A stretch of DNA of 64,000 nucleotides from Streptomyces sp. NRRL B-1140 (GTDB lineage: Bacteria; Actinomycetota; Actinomycetes; Streptomycetales; Streptomycetaceae), in the NCBI RefSeq assembly GCF_001280065.1, contig NZ_LGEA01000090.1, forward strand, positions 1 through 64,000. The letters are read 5' to 3'. The notes below the pieces were generated by a model. The model searched no databases, was not told the origin of the DNA, and saw only the letters and a list, made by a program, of their open reading frames with translations. The stretch's first letter is position 1. Every line of letters begins with the position of its first letter. The translations under genes were made by a program, and so were the position numbers. Shown here in pieces: positions 16,323 to 28,000 of the stretch.

Positions 16323-17069
16323 ATGGCGGACAGCTTCGGACCGATGCGTGACGAGGATGCCGACGACGGCGTCGTCGGCATGGGCCCGGACTCGGGGACT
16401 CCCCGCAAGGAACCGATCAGAGTCCTCGTGGTGGACGACCACGCCTTGTTCCGCCGTGGCCTGGAGATCGTGCTCGCCGCCGAGGAGGACATCCAGGTCG
16501 TCGGGGAGGCGGGCGACGGCGCCGAGGCTGTGGAGAAGGCCGCCGACCTGCTGCCCGACATCGTCCTGATGGACGTGCGGATGCCCAAGCGGGGCGGGAT
16601 CGAGGCGTGCACTTCCATCAAGGAGGTGGCGCCCAGCGCCAAGATCATCATGTTGACGATCAGCGACGAGGAAGCCGATCTCTACGACGCCATCAAGGCG
16701 GGCGCGACCGGCTATCTCCTCAAGGAGATCTCCACGGACGAGGTGGCCACCGCCATCCGCGCGGTGGCCGACGGGCAGTCGCAGATCAGCCCGTCCATGG
16801 CGTCGAAACTCCTCACCGAGTTCAAGTCGATGATCCAGCGCACGGACGAACGGCGCCTGGTGCCCGCACCGCGTCTGACCGACCGTGAACTCGAAGTCCT
16901 CAAGCTCGTCGCCACGGGGATGAACAACCGGGACATCGCCAAGGAGTTGTTCATCTCCGAGAACACCGTGAAGAACCACGTCCGCAACATCCTGGAGAAG
17001 CTGCAACTGCACTCCAGGATGGAAGCGGTGGTCTACGCGATGCGGGAGAAGATCCTCGAGATCCGCTAG
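16323..17069 (+). CDS. NarL/LuxR-type response regulator
   Basis: 248 residues from ATG 16323, with GGGGGAGGAA immediately upstream. About 35 acidic N-terminal residues precede a receiver domain (about 36-155) with VVDDHALFRRGLE, phospho-acceptor Asp84 in IVLMDVRMPKRGG, and the Thr/Lys positions in MLTISDEEADLY and LLKEI. The C-terminal LuxR helix-turn-helix (about 180-245) has LTDRELEVLKLVATGMNNRDIA and ENTVKNHVRNILEKL. No histidine kinase is adjacent, so it is an orphan regulator. The same gene lies between hpf and secA in other Streptomyces as far as I recall. Confidence 0.93.
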   Translation: MADSFGPMRDEDADDGVVGMGPDSGTPRKEPIRVLVVDDHALFRRGLEIVLAAEEDIQVVGEAGDGAEAVEKAADLLPDIVLMDVRMPKRGGIEACTSIKEVAPSAKIIMLTISDEEADLYDAIKAGATGYLLKEISTDEVATAIRAVADGQSQISPSMASKLLTEFKSMIQRTDERRLVPAPRLTDRELEVLKLVATGMNNRDIAKELFISENTVKNHVRNILEKLQLHSRMEAVVYAMREKILEIR

Positions 17070-17078
17070 GGGCCGCTC

Positions 17079-18251
17079 TCAGCCGAGAGCGTGCGCGAGT
17101 TCCTTCGCCAGGGGCTCGCGCAGGCCCGGGGCGTCGACCCGTTCCACGCGGACGTCCGTGCAGTCCACCCAGGTCGCCGCCTCCGCCAGGGCCTGGGCGA
17201 CGGCGGGGATCGCCTTGGGGCCGTCGAGCGTGACCTGCTTGGCCACCAGGGTGCGGCCCTCGCGGGCCGGGTCCACGCGGCCGACCAGACGGCCCCCGGC
17301 CAGCACCGGCATCGCGAAGTAGCCGTACACCCGCTTCTGTTTGGGGACGTAGGCCTCCAGGCGGTGTGTGAAGCCGAAGATCCGCTCGGTGCGTGACCGC
17401 TCCCAGATCAGGGAGTCGAAGGGCGACAGGAGCGTGGTGCGGTGGCGCCCGCGCGGGGGCGTCTCCAGGGCTTCGGGGTCGGCCCAGGCCGGCTTGCCCC
17501 AGCCCTCGACGACGACCGGGATCAGGCCCGAATCGGCGATCACCGCGTCGACCTGCTCGCCCTTGAGACGGTGGTAGTCGGCGATGTCCGCGCGCGTACC
17601 CACCCCCAGGGAGCGGCCGGCCAGACGGACCAGGCGGCGCAGGCACTCTGTGTCGTCCAGCTCGTCGTGCAGCAGCTCCTGGGGGACGGCGCGCTCGGCG
17701 AGGTCGTAGAGGCGCTTCCAGCCGCGGCGCTCCACGCAGACCACCTCGCCGTACATCAGGGCGCGTTCGACGGCGACCTTGGAGCCGGACCAGTCCCACC
17801 AGTCGTTCGTCTTCTTCGCGCCGCCCAGCTCCGTCGCCGTGAGGGGACCTTCGGCGCGGAGCTGCTTGATGACCTGGTCGTAGGCGCCGTCGGGGAGGTC
17901 GTGGTTCCAGTGCGGGCGGTTGCGGTAGGCGCGGCGGCGGAAGGCGAAGTGGGGCCACTCCTCGATGGGCAGGATGCACGCGGCGTGCGACCAGTACTCG
18001 AAGGAGTGCGTGTCCCGCCAGTAGGCGTCCTCCACCGTCTTCCGGCCCACCGCGCCCAGCCGGGCGTACGGGACGAGTTCGTGGGAGCGGGCCAGGACCG
18101 AGATGGTGTCGAGCTGTATCGCGCCCAGATGGCGGAGGACGCCGCGGACGCCGGCGCGGCGGTCGGGCACACCGAGGAAGCCCTGGGCGCGGAGCGCGAT
18201 TCTGCGGGCCTCGTCGGCGGAGAGCTCTGCGGTGGGGCGCGGGGTGGTCAT
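17079..18251 (-). CDS. YcaQ/AlkZ-like winged-helix DNA glycosylase
   Basis: 390 residues, full family length. The protein belongs to the winged-helix HTH_42 family that includes E. coli YcaQ (AlkX), which unhooks interstrand DNA crosslinks and excises alkylated bases. The catalytic Q-x-D motif is visible as AIQLDTISVLARSHELV (near residues 48-64). Other family blocks are YWRDTHSFEYWSHAACILP and PFDSLIWERSRTERIFGF. The QLD form marks the AlkX subgroup; self-resistance AlkZ enzymes carry QxQ. The stop codon is nine bases from the convergent response regulator stop. Confidence 0.85.
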   Translation of the reverse strand: MTTPRPTAELSADEARRIALRAQGFLGVPDRRAGVRGVLRHLGAIQLDTISVLARSHELVPYARLGAVGRKTVEDAYWRDTHSFEYWSHAACILPIEEWPHFAFRRRAYRNRPHWNHDLPDGAYDQVIKQLRAEGPLTATELGGAKKTNDWWDWSGSKVAVERALMYGEVVCVERRGWKRLYDLAERAVPQELLHDELDDTECLRRLVRLAGRSLGVGTRADIADYHRLKGEQVDAVIADSGLIPVVVEGWGKPAWADPEALETPPRGRHRTTLLSPFDSLIWERSRTERIFGFTHRLEAYVPKQKRVYGYFAMPVLAGGRLVGRVDPAREGRTLVAKQVTLDGPKAIPAVAQALAEAATWVDCTDVRVERVDAPGLREPLAKELAHALG

Positions 18252-18299
18252 GGTCGCAGAGTAGGGGGTGGGACTGACAAGGCGGTGTGACCTGCGGAT

Positions 18300-18887
18300 C
18301 TACCCGGGCGGCCGAGACGGGCGGGGCGCCGGCAGGTAGGGGGCCGTCGACGGGAGGCCCAGGTCCGAGGGGAGCAGGGAGCCCACCCAGGTGTCGTGGC
18401 GTACTCCCTTGTTGTTCGTGGCGGAGCGCAGCGTGCCCTCGATCGTGAAGCCCGCTCGCTCGGCCACCGCGCGGGAGGCCCGGTTGCCCACGGCCGCCCG
18501 CCATTCGACGCGGTCGAGCGCGGCATGGGTGAAGGACCAGCGGCAGACGGCGAGGGCGGCCTCGGTGACGTAGCCGTTGTCGCGGTGCCGCTTCGCGGCC
18601 CAGAAGCCGATCTCGCCCATGCCCAGGGCGCGCATCGTGATGCCGATCATGCCCGCCAGTTCCCCTGAGTGCAGGAAAACTCCGAAGGTGAACATGGAGC
18701 CGTCCGCCCAGCCGTCCGGGACGAGTTGTTCCGTGAAGCTTCGGGCGTGCTCGCGCAGGTAGGGCGAGGGGATCGTGGTCCAGCGCTGGATGTCGGGGTC
18801 CTGGCAGGCGTCGTACACCGCGTCGATGTCCTGCGGGCCCACCGTGCGCAGCAGGAGGCGGTCCGTGGTGAGGGTGACGGGGTCCAT
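18300..18887 (-). CDS. GNAT family N-acetyltransferase, RimJ/RimL type
   Basis: 195 residues from ATG 18887, beginning [20 protein letters not shown], the usual RimJ/RimL opening; an ATG 36 bases upstream (18923) is also in frame. The acetyl-CoA-binding region appears as [20 protein letters not shown] (a slightly altered R-G-x-G-Y/x pattern), followed by [21 protein letters not shown]. It probably acetylates a protein N-terminus or small amine; the substrate cannot be predicted. It lies 48 bases upstream of the glycosylase gene in the same direction, perhaps co-transcribed. Confidence 0.85.
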   Translation of the reverse strand: MDPVTLTTDRLLLRTVGPQDIDAVYDACQDPDIQRWTTIPSPYLREHARSFTEQLVPDGWADGSMFTFGVFLHSGELAGMIGITMRALGMGEIGFWAAKRHRDNGYVTEAALAVCRWSFTHAALDRVEWRAAVGNRASRAVAERAGFTIEGTLRSATNNKGVRHDTWVGSLLPSDLGLPSTAPYLPAPRPSRPPG

Positions 18888-19167
18888 CGGCCGATTCTGC
18901 TCGGCGGCGGGCCACGGTGCCATCTTTTTGCTCTGGGTGAGGCGGCGGTCACGCTTTGTGCAAACGAGTGGGGAGGTGCGGCACTATCCGGGGGTGCCGC
19001 ACGTTGTCCCCTTTGAAGCAGACGTGAATCAGAATCGAAGCAGCGGACGGTCGCCGTCACGGCAGGCCCTCCCGGCGCGGTGGGGTCCTCGCATACGATG
19101 GCCGTTGCTCAGTAAGTCAAGTGGTAACCGACCGTCCCAGGCCCGACCGGCAAGGAGACCAACCCCC

Positions 19168-22014
<2,847 letters not shown>

Positions 22015-22033
22015 CGGTTGCCGCGTAGCGGCT

Positions 22034-22067
22034 GAGGGGCCGGGCACCTGCGGGTGTCCGGCCCCTC
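22034..22067 (+). terminator. Terminator after secA
   Basis: GAGGGGCCGG (22034-22043) pairs with CCGGCCCCTC (22058-22067), with further pairing of the CACC and GGGTG sequences inside. It lies 20 bases after the secA stop. Confidence 0.88.
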
Positions 22068-22136
22068 GTCATGAGCGGGGGACCGCGGGGCGGTGACCGC
22101 TGCACAGGCACCTGCTTCCCGGGGTCCCGACAGGCC

Positions 22137-23033
22137 TCAGTCGCACTCCGGGCGGGGCGGACGCGGGCCGCCGAGTTCCACCGCCGTGCAGCGCCAGCGG
22201 AGGTCCTGGCCGAGTTCCAGACGGAAGGCCATGGCGCGCAGCCGGTCGCCGGCACCGATCCGGGCGAAGGCCTCGATGGCGCCCGACCGGGGTTCGTACC
22301 AGCCGATGTCACGGACGACGGGGCGGGCGCCGCGGGTGCGCAAGGGGCCGCGCTCGGCCAGCCAGGCCAGCTCGTCGTAGGCGCGGCCGCGAGTGTGGCG
22401 GAGCATCGAGTGGACGGGCCGGTGGCCGCTCAGGACGGCGACGAGGAGGTCGGCGAAGACGTCGGTGGGCAGGAGCCGGGGGACCGCCACGTGACCTGGG
22501 CCCGGGGCCGGGGGCCGTGGGGCGGTCTCGGTGGAGGCGGTGGTGTTGGGGAGGGCCGGGGAGCCGGCTGGTTCCGGGGCCCGACGCGGGGCTGTGCGGG
22601 TCGCGGAGCGAGACGGTGGACGCGTGTCCGCCGGGCGGGTGCGGGAGGCCCTGGCGCGGCCGGAGGCCGGCGGACGTCCGCCGGCGGCCGGGGGCCGGGC
22701 AGGTCCGTTGCCGGGAGAGCGCGGAGGTGCGGAACCGCCGGAAAGCGGGGGCGGTGCGGAGGCGGTGCCGACGGGGGCGTGCGGTGCGGCGTGCCCGGAG
22801 GCGAGGGGCGGGCTGCCGGGATTGCGTGTGGGGCTGCCCGGAGTGCCGGGCGCGGTGCGCACGGCAGGGCGGTGCGCCGGGCCGCCGGGAGTGCGGGGAG
22901 AGGTGTCGGCGGGGGCGTGAGATGCCGTGGCCGGTGGCCGGGGTGCCGTGGTCGTGGCCGTACGGCGGGTGTCGGTGGGGGGCGACGGGTGGGTGGCCGG
23001 GCGGTGGTGGGTTCTGGTCATGACCTTGTGCAT
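22137..23033 (-). CDS. Rv3235 family protein with long proline-rich N-terminus
   Basis: 298 residues. The C-terminal 120 residues form a conserved domain (VFADLLVAVLSGHRPVHSML, then R-G-R-A-Y-D-E-L, then IGAGDRLRAMAFRLE and W-R-C-T-A-V-E-L). It matches the actinobacterial Rv3235 family encoded beside secA in many actinomycetes. The first about 175 residues are Pro/Thr/Ala/Arg-rich, probably disordered, and of the kind that varies in length between strains. No catalytic residues, signal peptide or membrane helix are visible. Convergent with secA. ATG 23033 or 23021 could be the start. Confidence 0.82.
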   Translation of the reverse strand: MHKVMTRTHHRPATHPSPPTDTRRTATTTAPRPPATASHAPADTSPRTPGGPAHRPAVRTAPGTPGSPTRNPGSPPLASGHAAPHAPVGTASAPPPLSGGSAPPRSPGNGPARPPAAGGRPPASGRARASRTRPADTRPPSRSATRTAPRRAPEPAGSPALPNTTASTETAPRPPAPGPGHVAVPRLLPTDVFADLLVAVLSGHRPVHSMLRHTRGRAYDELAWLAERGPLRTRGARPVVRDIGWYEPRSGAIEAFARIGAGDRLRAMAFRLELGQDLRWRCTAVELGGPRPPRPECD

Positions 23034-23365
23034 GGGGGGTCCCCGTTTCGTGGGTCCGGTGAGTACCAGGGAGTAACTTCAGGTCGGTGATCTTGTACGG
23101 GGCGGACCGGGGGCGCGGCAAGGAAGAGCGGATCGGGTCGCGGCGGCGGGAAGGTTCACCTATCCGGGTGGTCTCGGGGTGGGGAGCCCTTGGCTGCCGG
23201 GGGCGTCCCGGGTGAATTCGGGGCCGCGCGTGGACGCGTCCGGCGTCACGGGGCGGGGCTCGAAAGGGGACGCCCCGCACGTATCCTGAACACCTTCGAG
23301 CCGTGCCGAGTCCTCCGGCCATGACCACGCGACCACGACCATCACGACCACGAAAGCGGCCAGCC
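23034..23365. other. Intergenic region between divergent genes
   Basis: These 332 bases separate the divergent Rv3235-like and DUF6912 genes and must contain both promoters. A TATCCT hexamer at 23282-23287 may be a -10 element for the plus-strand gene. GGGGCG near 23250 and CGCCCC near 23272 could form a weak hairpin. No convincing gene or binding site was found. Confidence 0.4.
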
Positions 23366-23866
23366 ATGCGTGTCTACGTGCCCCTGACCCTCCCCGGCCT
23401 CGCCGAGGCGTACAAGACGGGCGAGCTGGGGAGCGGGCCGTTCGCCGCCCACGCCGTGACGCCGGGGCTGCGCGAGTGGTACGCCTCGGACGACATCGAG
23501 GAGCTGGAGTACGCGGCGCTCGGCCGGGCCGCGCTGGCCTCGCTGCGCCTTCTGGCGGCCGAGCCCGGGGCGCCGCGGCGCCGGGTCGTGATCGCCGTCG
23601 ACGTCGCCGACCGGGCCGTGAGCGCGGACGGCCGCGAGGAGCCGGGTGAGGTGCGGGTCGCGGGCCCGGTGCCGCTCGGCAAAGCGGCGTCGGTGCACGT
23701 CGACGCCACGGACGCCCAGGCCGATGTGACGGCGGCCGCCGAGGCGCTGCCGGCGGCGGACGGCGGGGACGACGACGCGCAGTCCGTCGTGGACGGGGCG
23801 GAGGACCACGAGCTGCTGTGGTTCGCCACCCAGGAGATCGCGAACCTGGTGGCACGCGGGGACTGA
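23366..23866 (+). CDS. DUF6912 family protein
   Basis: 166 residues from ATG 23366, beginning MRVYVPLTLPGL, the conserved opening of this actinobacterial family. Further conserved positions are the W-Y-A-S-D-D-I-E-E-L-E-Y-A-A segment and the C-terminal ELLWFATQEIANL. Acidic overall, with no signal peptide or membrane helix. Function unknown. A HAD phosphatase gene follows 68 bases downstream, with its own promoter-like sequence. Confidence 0.8.
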   Translation: MRVYVPLTLPGLAEAYKTGELGSGPFAAHAVTPGLREWYASDDIEELEYAALGRAALASLRLLAAEPGAPRRRVVIAVDVADRAVSADGREEPGEVRVAGPVPLGKAASVHVDATDAQADVTAAAEALPAADGGDDDAQSVVDGAEDHELLWFATQEIANLVARGD

Positions 23867-23900
23867 ACCGTCGCCGGGGGCGCGTCGATGCACCGCTCTC

Positions 23901-23927
23901 TTGATTGTCAGTGGGGGCGGGTACGTT
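23901..23927 (+). promoter_or_regulatory. Candidate promoter for a leaderless HAD gene
   Basis: TTGATT (23901-23906) and TACGTT (23922-23927) are separated by 15 bases, shorter than optimal. The -10-like hexamer ends seven bases before ATG 23935, so transcription may begin at the start codon. No Shine-Dalgarno is present, which supports a leaderless mRNA. Unproven. Confidence 0.4.
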
Positions 23928-23934
23928 TTCGGGC

Positions 23935-24600
23935 ATGGGGATGAAGACGGGCGCGCACATCGTCTGGGACTGGAACGGCACCCTGTTCCACGACAACGAC
24001 GCGATCATCGGGGCGACGAACGCGGCCTTCGCCGAGCTGGGCCTGGAGCCGCTGACGCTGGAGAAGTACCGGGAGCTGTACTGCGTACCGGTGCCGAAGT
24101 TCTACGAGCGGCTGATGGGGAGGCTGCCCACCGAGGCCGAGTGGGAGGCCATGGACGACGTCTTCCACCGGTACTACGCCGAGCACCGGACATCGTGCGG
24201 GCTGACGGTGGGGGCCGCGGAGCTGCTGGCCGGATGGCGCTCGGCGGGCCGCAGCCAGTCGATCCTGAGCATGTACGTGCACGAGGAGCTGGTTCCGCTG
24301 GTGCGGGGGTTCGGCATCGAGCCGCACTTCATACGGGTGGACGGGCGGACCGGGCCGTCGGGGGGCAGCAAGGCCGAGCACATGGTGCGGCACCTGGCGT
24401 CGCTGAGCGGGGTGGCGCCGGAGCGGACCGTGGTGATCGGGGACGCCGCGGACGACGCGGTGGCGGCGCTGCACGTCGGGGCCCGTGCCGTGCTGTACAC
24501 CGGCGGATCGCACAGCAGAGTGAGCCTGGAAGCCGTCGGCGTTCCTGTCGTGGACACGCTGGAGGAAGCGGTCGCGGAGGCGGAGCGGCTCGCGGCGTGA
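23935..24600 (+). CDS. HAD superfamily hydrolase (phosphoglycolate phosphatase-like)
   Basis: 221 residues from ATG 23935 (a second ATG follows at 23941). HAD motif I is VWDWNGTLFHDN with Asp nucleophile and Asn at the second motif position. A helical cap covers about residues 25-90. Motif III Lys lies in SGGSKAEHMVRHL and motif IV is VVIGDAADDAVAA. It resembles phosphoglycolate or pyrophosphate phosphatases, acting on a small cytosolic phosphate ester; the substrate is unknown. Confidence 0.85.
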   Translation: MGMKTGAHIVWDWNGTLFHDNDAIIGATNAAFAELGLEPLTLEKYRELYCVPVPKFYERLMGRLPTEAEWEAMDDVFHRYYAEHRTSCGLTVGAAELLAGWRSAGRSQSILSMYVHEELVPLVRGFGIEPHFIRVDGRTGPSGGSKAEHMVRHLASLSGVAPERTVVIGDAADDAVAALHVGARAVLYTGGSHSRVSLEAVGVPVVDTLEEAVAEAERLAA

Positions 24601-25058
24601 CCGGCCTTCCGGACCGGAACCCGTAGCAGCACTGTGCAGAACGTCAAACTTCCACGGCTGGTTTTGTACACATACGGCTCATGACGGAGCCCCTGTGAGG
24701 AGCGATAGCCTTGGTGGCGTGATCAGCGCGATAGTTCGCGGGGACGCCGTCGTCCCTGCCCTGCGCCCGGAGAGCACGGACGACATCCGTGACCGGGCGG
24801 CAGTCGCTGGTCCTCGCGGGCGGGACGTGCCATCCAGGGCTCCCGGGACGCCAAGCACCATCCGTATCCGGGCGTCGCAGAGAGCAGCGTCACACCGGTG
24901 GCGCAGCTCAAAATTGGCTCAGACACCCCCGCTCATCTCGCCTAGCGGCATAGCGTCGGAACAGACCGGATACCCCGTGTCACGACGTGAGGCCGTCAGC
25001 GCGGAGGCCGTACTTCCTTCTACGTCACGCAACGGCGCGCGACAGGAGCCAGAGGACA
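24601..25058. other. Long leader and intergenic region before glutamate dehydrogenase
   Basis: 458 bases without a confident gene. A TAGCCT hexamer (24706-24711) ends seven bases before a GTG at 24719 that opens a frame with good codon use for about 30 codons. The frame then drifts into atypical codons and overlaps the next gene to 25120, so it may be a leader peptide or chance. The 24900-25000 part is lower in G+C and probably holds the dehydrogenase promoter. The ribosome-binding site AGAGGA lies directly before 25059. Confidence 0.35.
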
Positions 25059-28000
25059 ATGCAGACCAAGCTGGACGAAGCCAAGGCCGAGTTGCTCGAG
25101 AGGGCCGCCCGGGTAGCTGAGAACAGCCCGGTCGGGGGGCACCTACCGACCGGGTCGACGGGCGAGGAGACCCCGGACGCCCAGAAGGCCCCGGACCGCG
25201 AGACCCTCCACACGTTCCTCCAGCGTTACTACCTGCACACGGCCCCGGAGGACCTCACCGACCGCGACCCGGTCGACGTCTTCGGAGCTGCCGTATCGCA
25301 CTACCGGCTGGCCGAGAACCGCCCCCAGGGCACGGCCAACGTGCGGGTGCACACCCCCACCGTGGAAGAGAACGGGTGGACCTGCAGCCACTCGGTCGTC
25401 GAGGTCGTCACCGACGACATGCCCTTCCTCGTCGACTCCGTCACCAACGAGCTGACGCGCCAGGGGCGTGGGATCCACGTCGTCATCCACCCGCAGTTCG
25501 TCGTGCGGCGCGATGTCACCGGCAAGCTCATCGAGGTGCTGTCGACCCCGGCGACCGGAGACCTCCCGCACGACGCGCACGTCGAGTCCTGGATCCACGT
25601 CGAGATCGACCGCGAGACCGACCGGGCCGATCTGAAGCAGATCACCGCCGACCTGCTGCGCGTGCTGTCCGACGCCCGTGAGGCCGTCGAGGACTGGGGC
25701 AAGATGCGGGAAGCGGCGATCCGGCTGGCGGAGGGGCTGCCGGACGAGCCCATTCCCAGTGACCTGCCCGGACCGCAGGTCGAGGAGGCCCGCGAGCTGC
25801 TGCGCTGGCTCTCCGACGACCACTTCACCTTCCTCGGCTACCGCGAGTACCAGCTGCGCGACGACGACTCGCTGGCCGCCGTGCCCGGCACCGGGCTCGG
25901 CATACTGCGCGCGGACCCGCACCACGCGGCCGAGGAGAGCCACCCGGTCAGCCCCTCCTTCGAGCGACTGCCCGCCGACGCCCGGGCCAAGGCGCGCGAG
26001 CACAAGCTGCTCGTACTGACCAAGGCCAACAGCCGGGCGACCGTGCACCGCCCGTCGTACCTGGACTACATCGGGGTCAAGAAGTTCGACGCGGACGGCA
26101 ACGTCATCGGCGAGCGGCGCTTCCTCGGGCTGTTCTCCTCCGCCGCCTACACCGAGTCCGTGCGCCGCGTCCCGGTCATCCGGCGCAAGGTCGAGGAGGT
26201 CCTGAAGCAGGCGGGGTTCTCGCCCAACAGCCACGACGGGCGCGACCTGCTGCAGATCCTGGAGACGTACCCCCGCGACGAGCTGTTCCAGACCCCGGTC
26301 GACGAGCTGCGGTCGATCGTCACGTCCGTCCTCTACCTCCAGGAGCGCAGGCGCCTCAGGCTCTACCTGCGCCAGGACGAGTACGGGCGCTACTACTCCG
26401 CCCTCGTCTACCTCCCGCGCGACCGGTACACCACCGCCGTCCGCCTGCGGATCATCGAGATCCTGAAGGAGGAGCTCGGCGGCATCAGCGTCGACTTCAC
26501 CGCCTGGAACACCGAGTCGATCCTGTCCCGGCTGCACTTCGTGGTCCGGGTCCCGCAGGGCACCGAGCTGCCGGAGCTGTCCGACTCCGACAAGGAGCGC
26601 ATCGAGGCCCGGCTGGTGGAGGCCGCCCGCTCCTGGGAGGACGCCTTCGCCGAGGCGCTCAACGCCGAACTCGGCGAGGAGCACGCCGCCGAAGCGCTGC
26701 GCCGGTACGCGCACGCCTTCCCCGAGGGCTACAAGGCCGACCACAACCCGCGTGCCGCGGTCGCCGACCTCGTCCACCTCGAACAGCTGAACGCCGAGGC
26801 GGACAAGGACTTCTCGCTCAGCCTGTACGAGCCGGTCGGCGCCGCCCCCGAGGAGCGCCGCTTCAAGATCTACCGCACCGGCGACGCCATCTCCCTCTCC
26901 GCCGTCCTGCCGGTCCTCAACCGGCTCGGCGTCGAGGTCGTCGACGAGCGGCCCTACGAGCTGCGCTGCTCGGACCGCAGCGTGGCCTGGATCTACGACT
27001 TCGGTCTGCGCATGCCCCGCGCGAACGGCGGCGGCGACTACTTCGGCGACGACGCCCGCGAGCGCTTCCAGGACGCCTTCGCCGCCACCTGGACCGGCAA
27101 GGCGGAGAACGACGGCTTCAACGCGCTCGTGCTCAGCGCCGGGCTGACCTGGCGCCAGGCGATGGTGCTGCGGGCGTACGCGAAGTACCTGCGCCAGGCG
27201 GCGTCGACGTTCAGCCAGGACTACATGGAGGACACCCTCCGCAACAACGTCCACACCACCCGTCTGCTCGTCTCCCTGTTCGAGGCGCGGATGTCGCCGG
27301 ACCGGCAGCGCGCCGGGCACGAGATCGTGGACGCGCTGCTGGAAGAGGTCGACGCGGCCCTCGACCAGGTGGCCTCGCTCGACGAGGACCGGATCCTCAG
27401 GTCCTTCCTGACCGTCATCAAGGCGACGCTGCGGACCAACTTCTTCCAGGAGGCGGCCGGCGGCAAGCCGCACGACTACGTCTCCATGAAGTTCGACCCG
27501 CAGGCCATCCCCGACCTGCCGGCGCCGCGCCCGGCGTTCGAGATCTGGGTGTACTCGCCCCGGGTCGAGGGCGTGCACCTGCGCTTCGGCAAGGTCGCGC
27601 GCGGTGGTCTGCGCTGGTCCGACCGGCGTGAGGACTTCCGGACCGAGATCCTCGGCCTGGTCAAGGCGCAGATGGTGAAGAACACCGTCATCGTGCCGGT
27701 CGGCGCCAAGGGCGGTTTCGTCGCCAAGCAGCTGCCCGACCCGAGCGTGGACCGGGACGCGTGGATGGCCGAGGGCGTCGCCAGCTACAAGACGTTCATC
27801 TCGGCGCTGCTCGACATCACCGACAACATGGTCGCGGGCGATGTCGTGCCCCCGGCCGACGTCGTCCGGCACGACGAGGACGACACCTACCTCGTCGTCG
27901 CCGCCGACAAGGGCACCGCCACCTTCTCCGACATCGCCAACGGAGTCGCGGAGAACTACAACTTCTGGCTCGGCGACGCCTTCGCCTCCGGCGGCTCCGC

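Noticed and set aside
17079..18251. Antibiotic self-resistance glycosylase (AlkZ)
   Set aside because: The catalytic motif is Q-L-D, as in housekeeping AlkX/YcaQ, not Q-x-Q, and no biosynthetic cluster is adjacent.
24719..25120. Protein-coding gene in the glutamate dehydrogenase leader
   Set aside because: Codon bias is lost after about 30 codons, it overlaps the dehydrogenase start in another frame, and the product matches nothing I know; mentioned only as a possible leader peptide.
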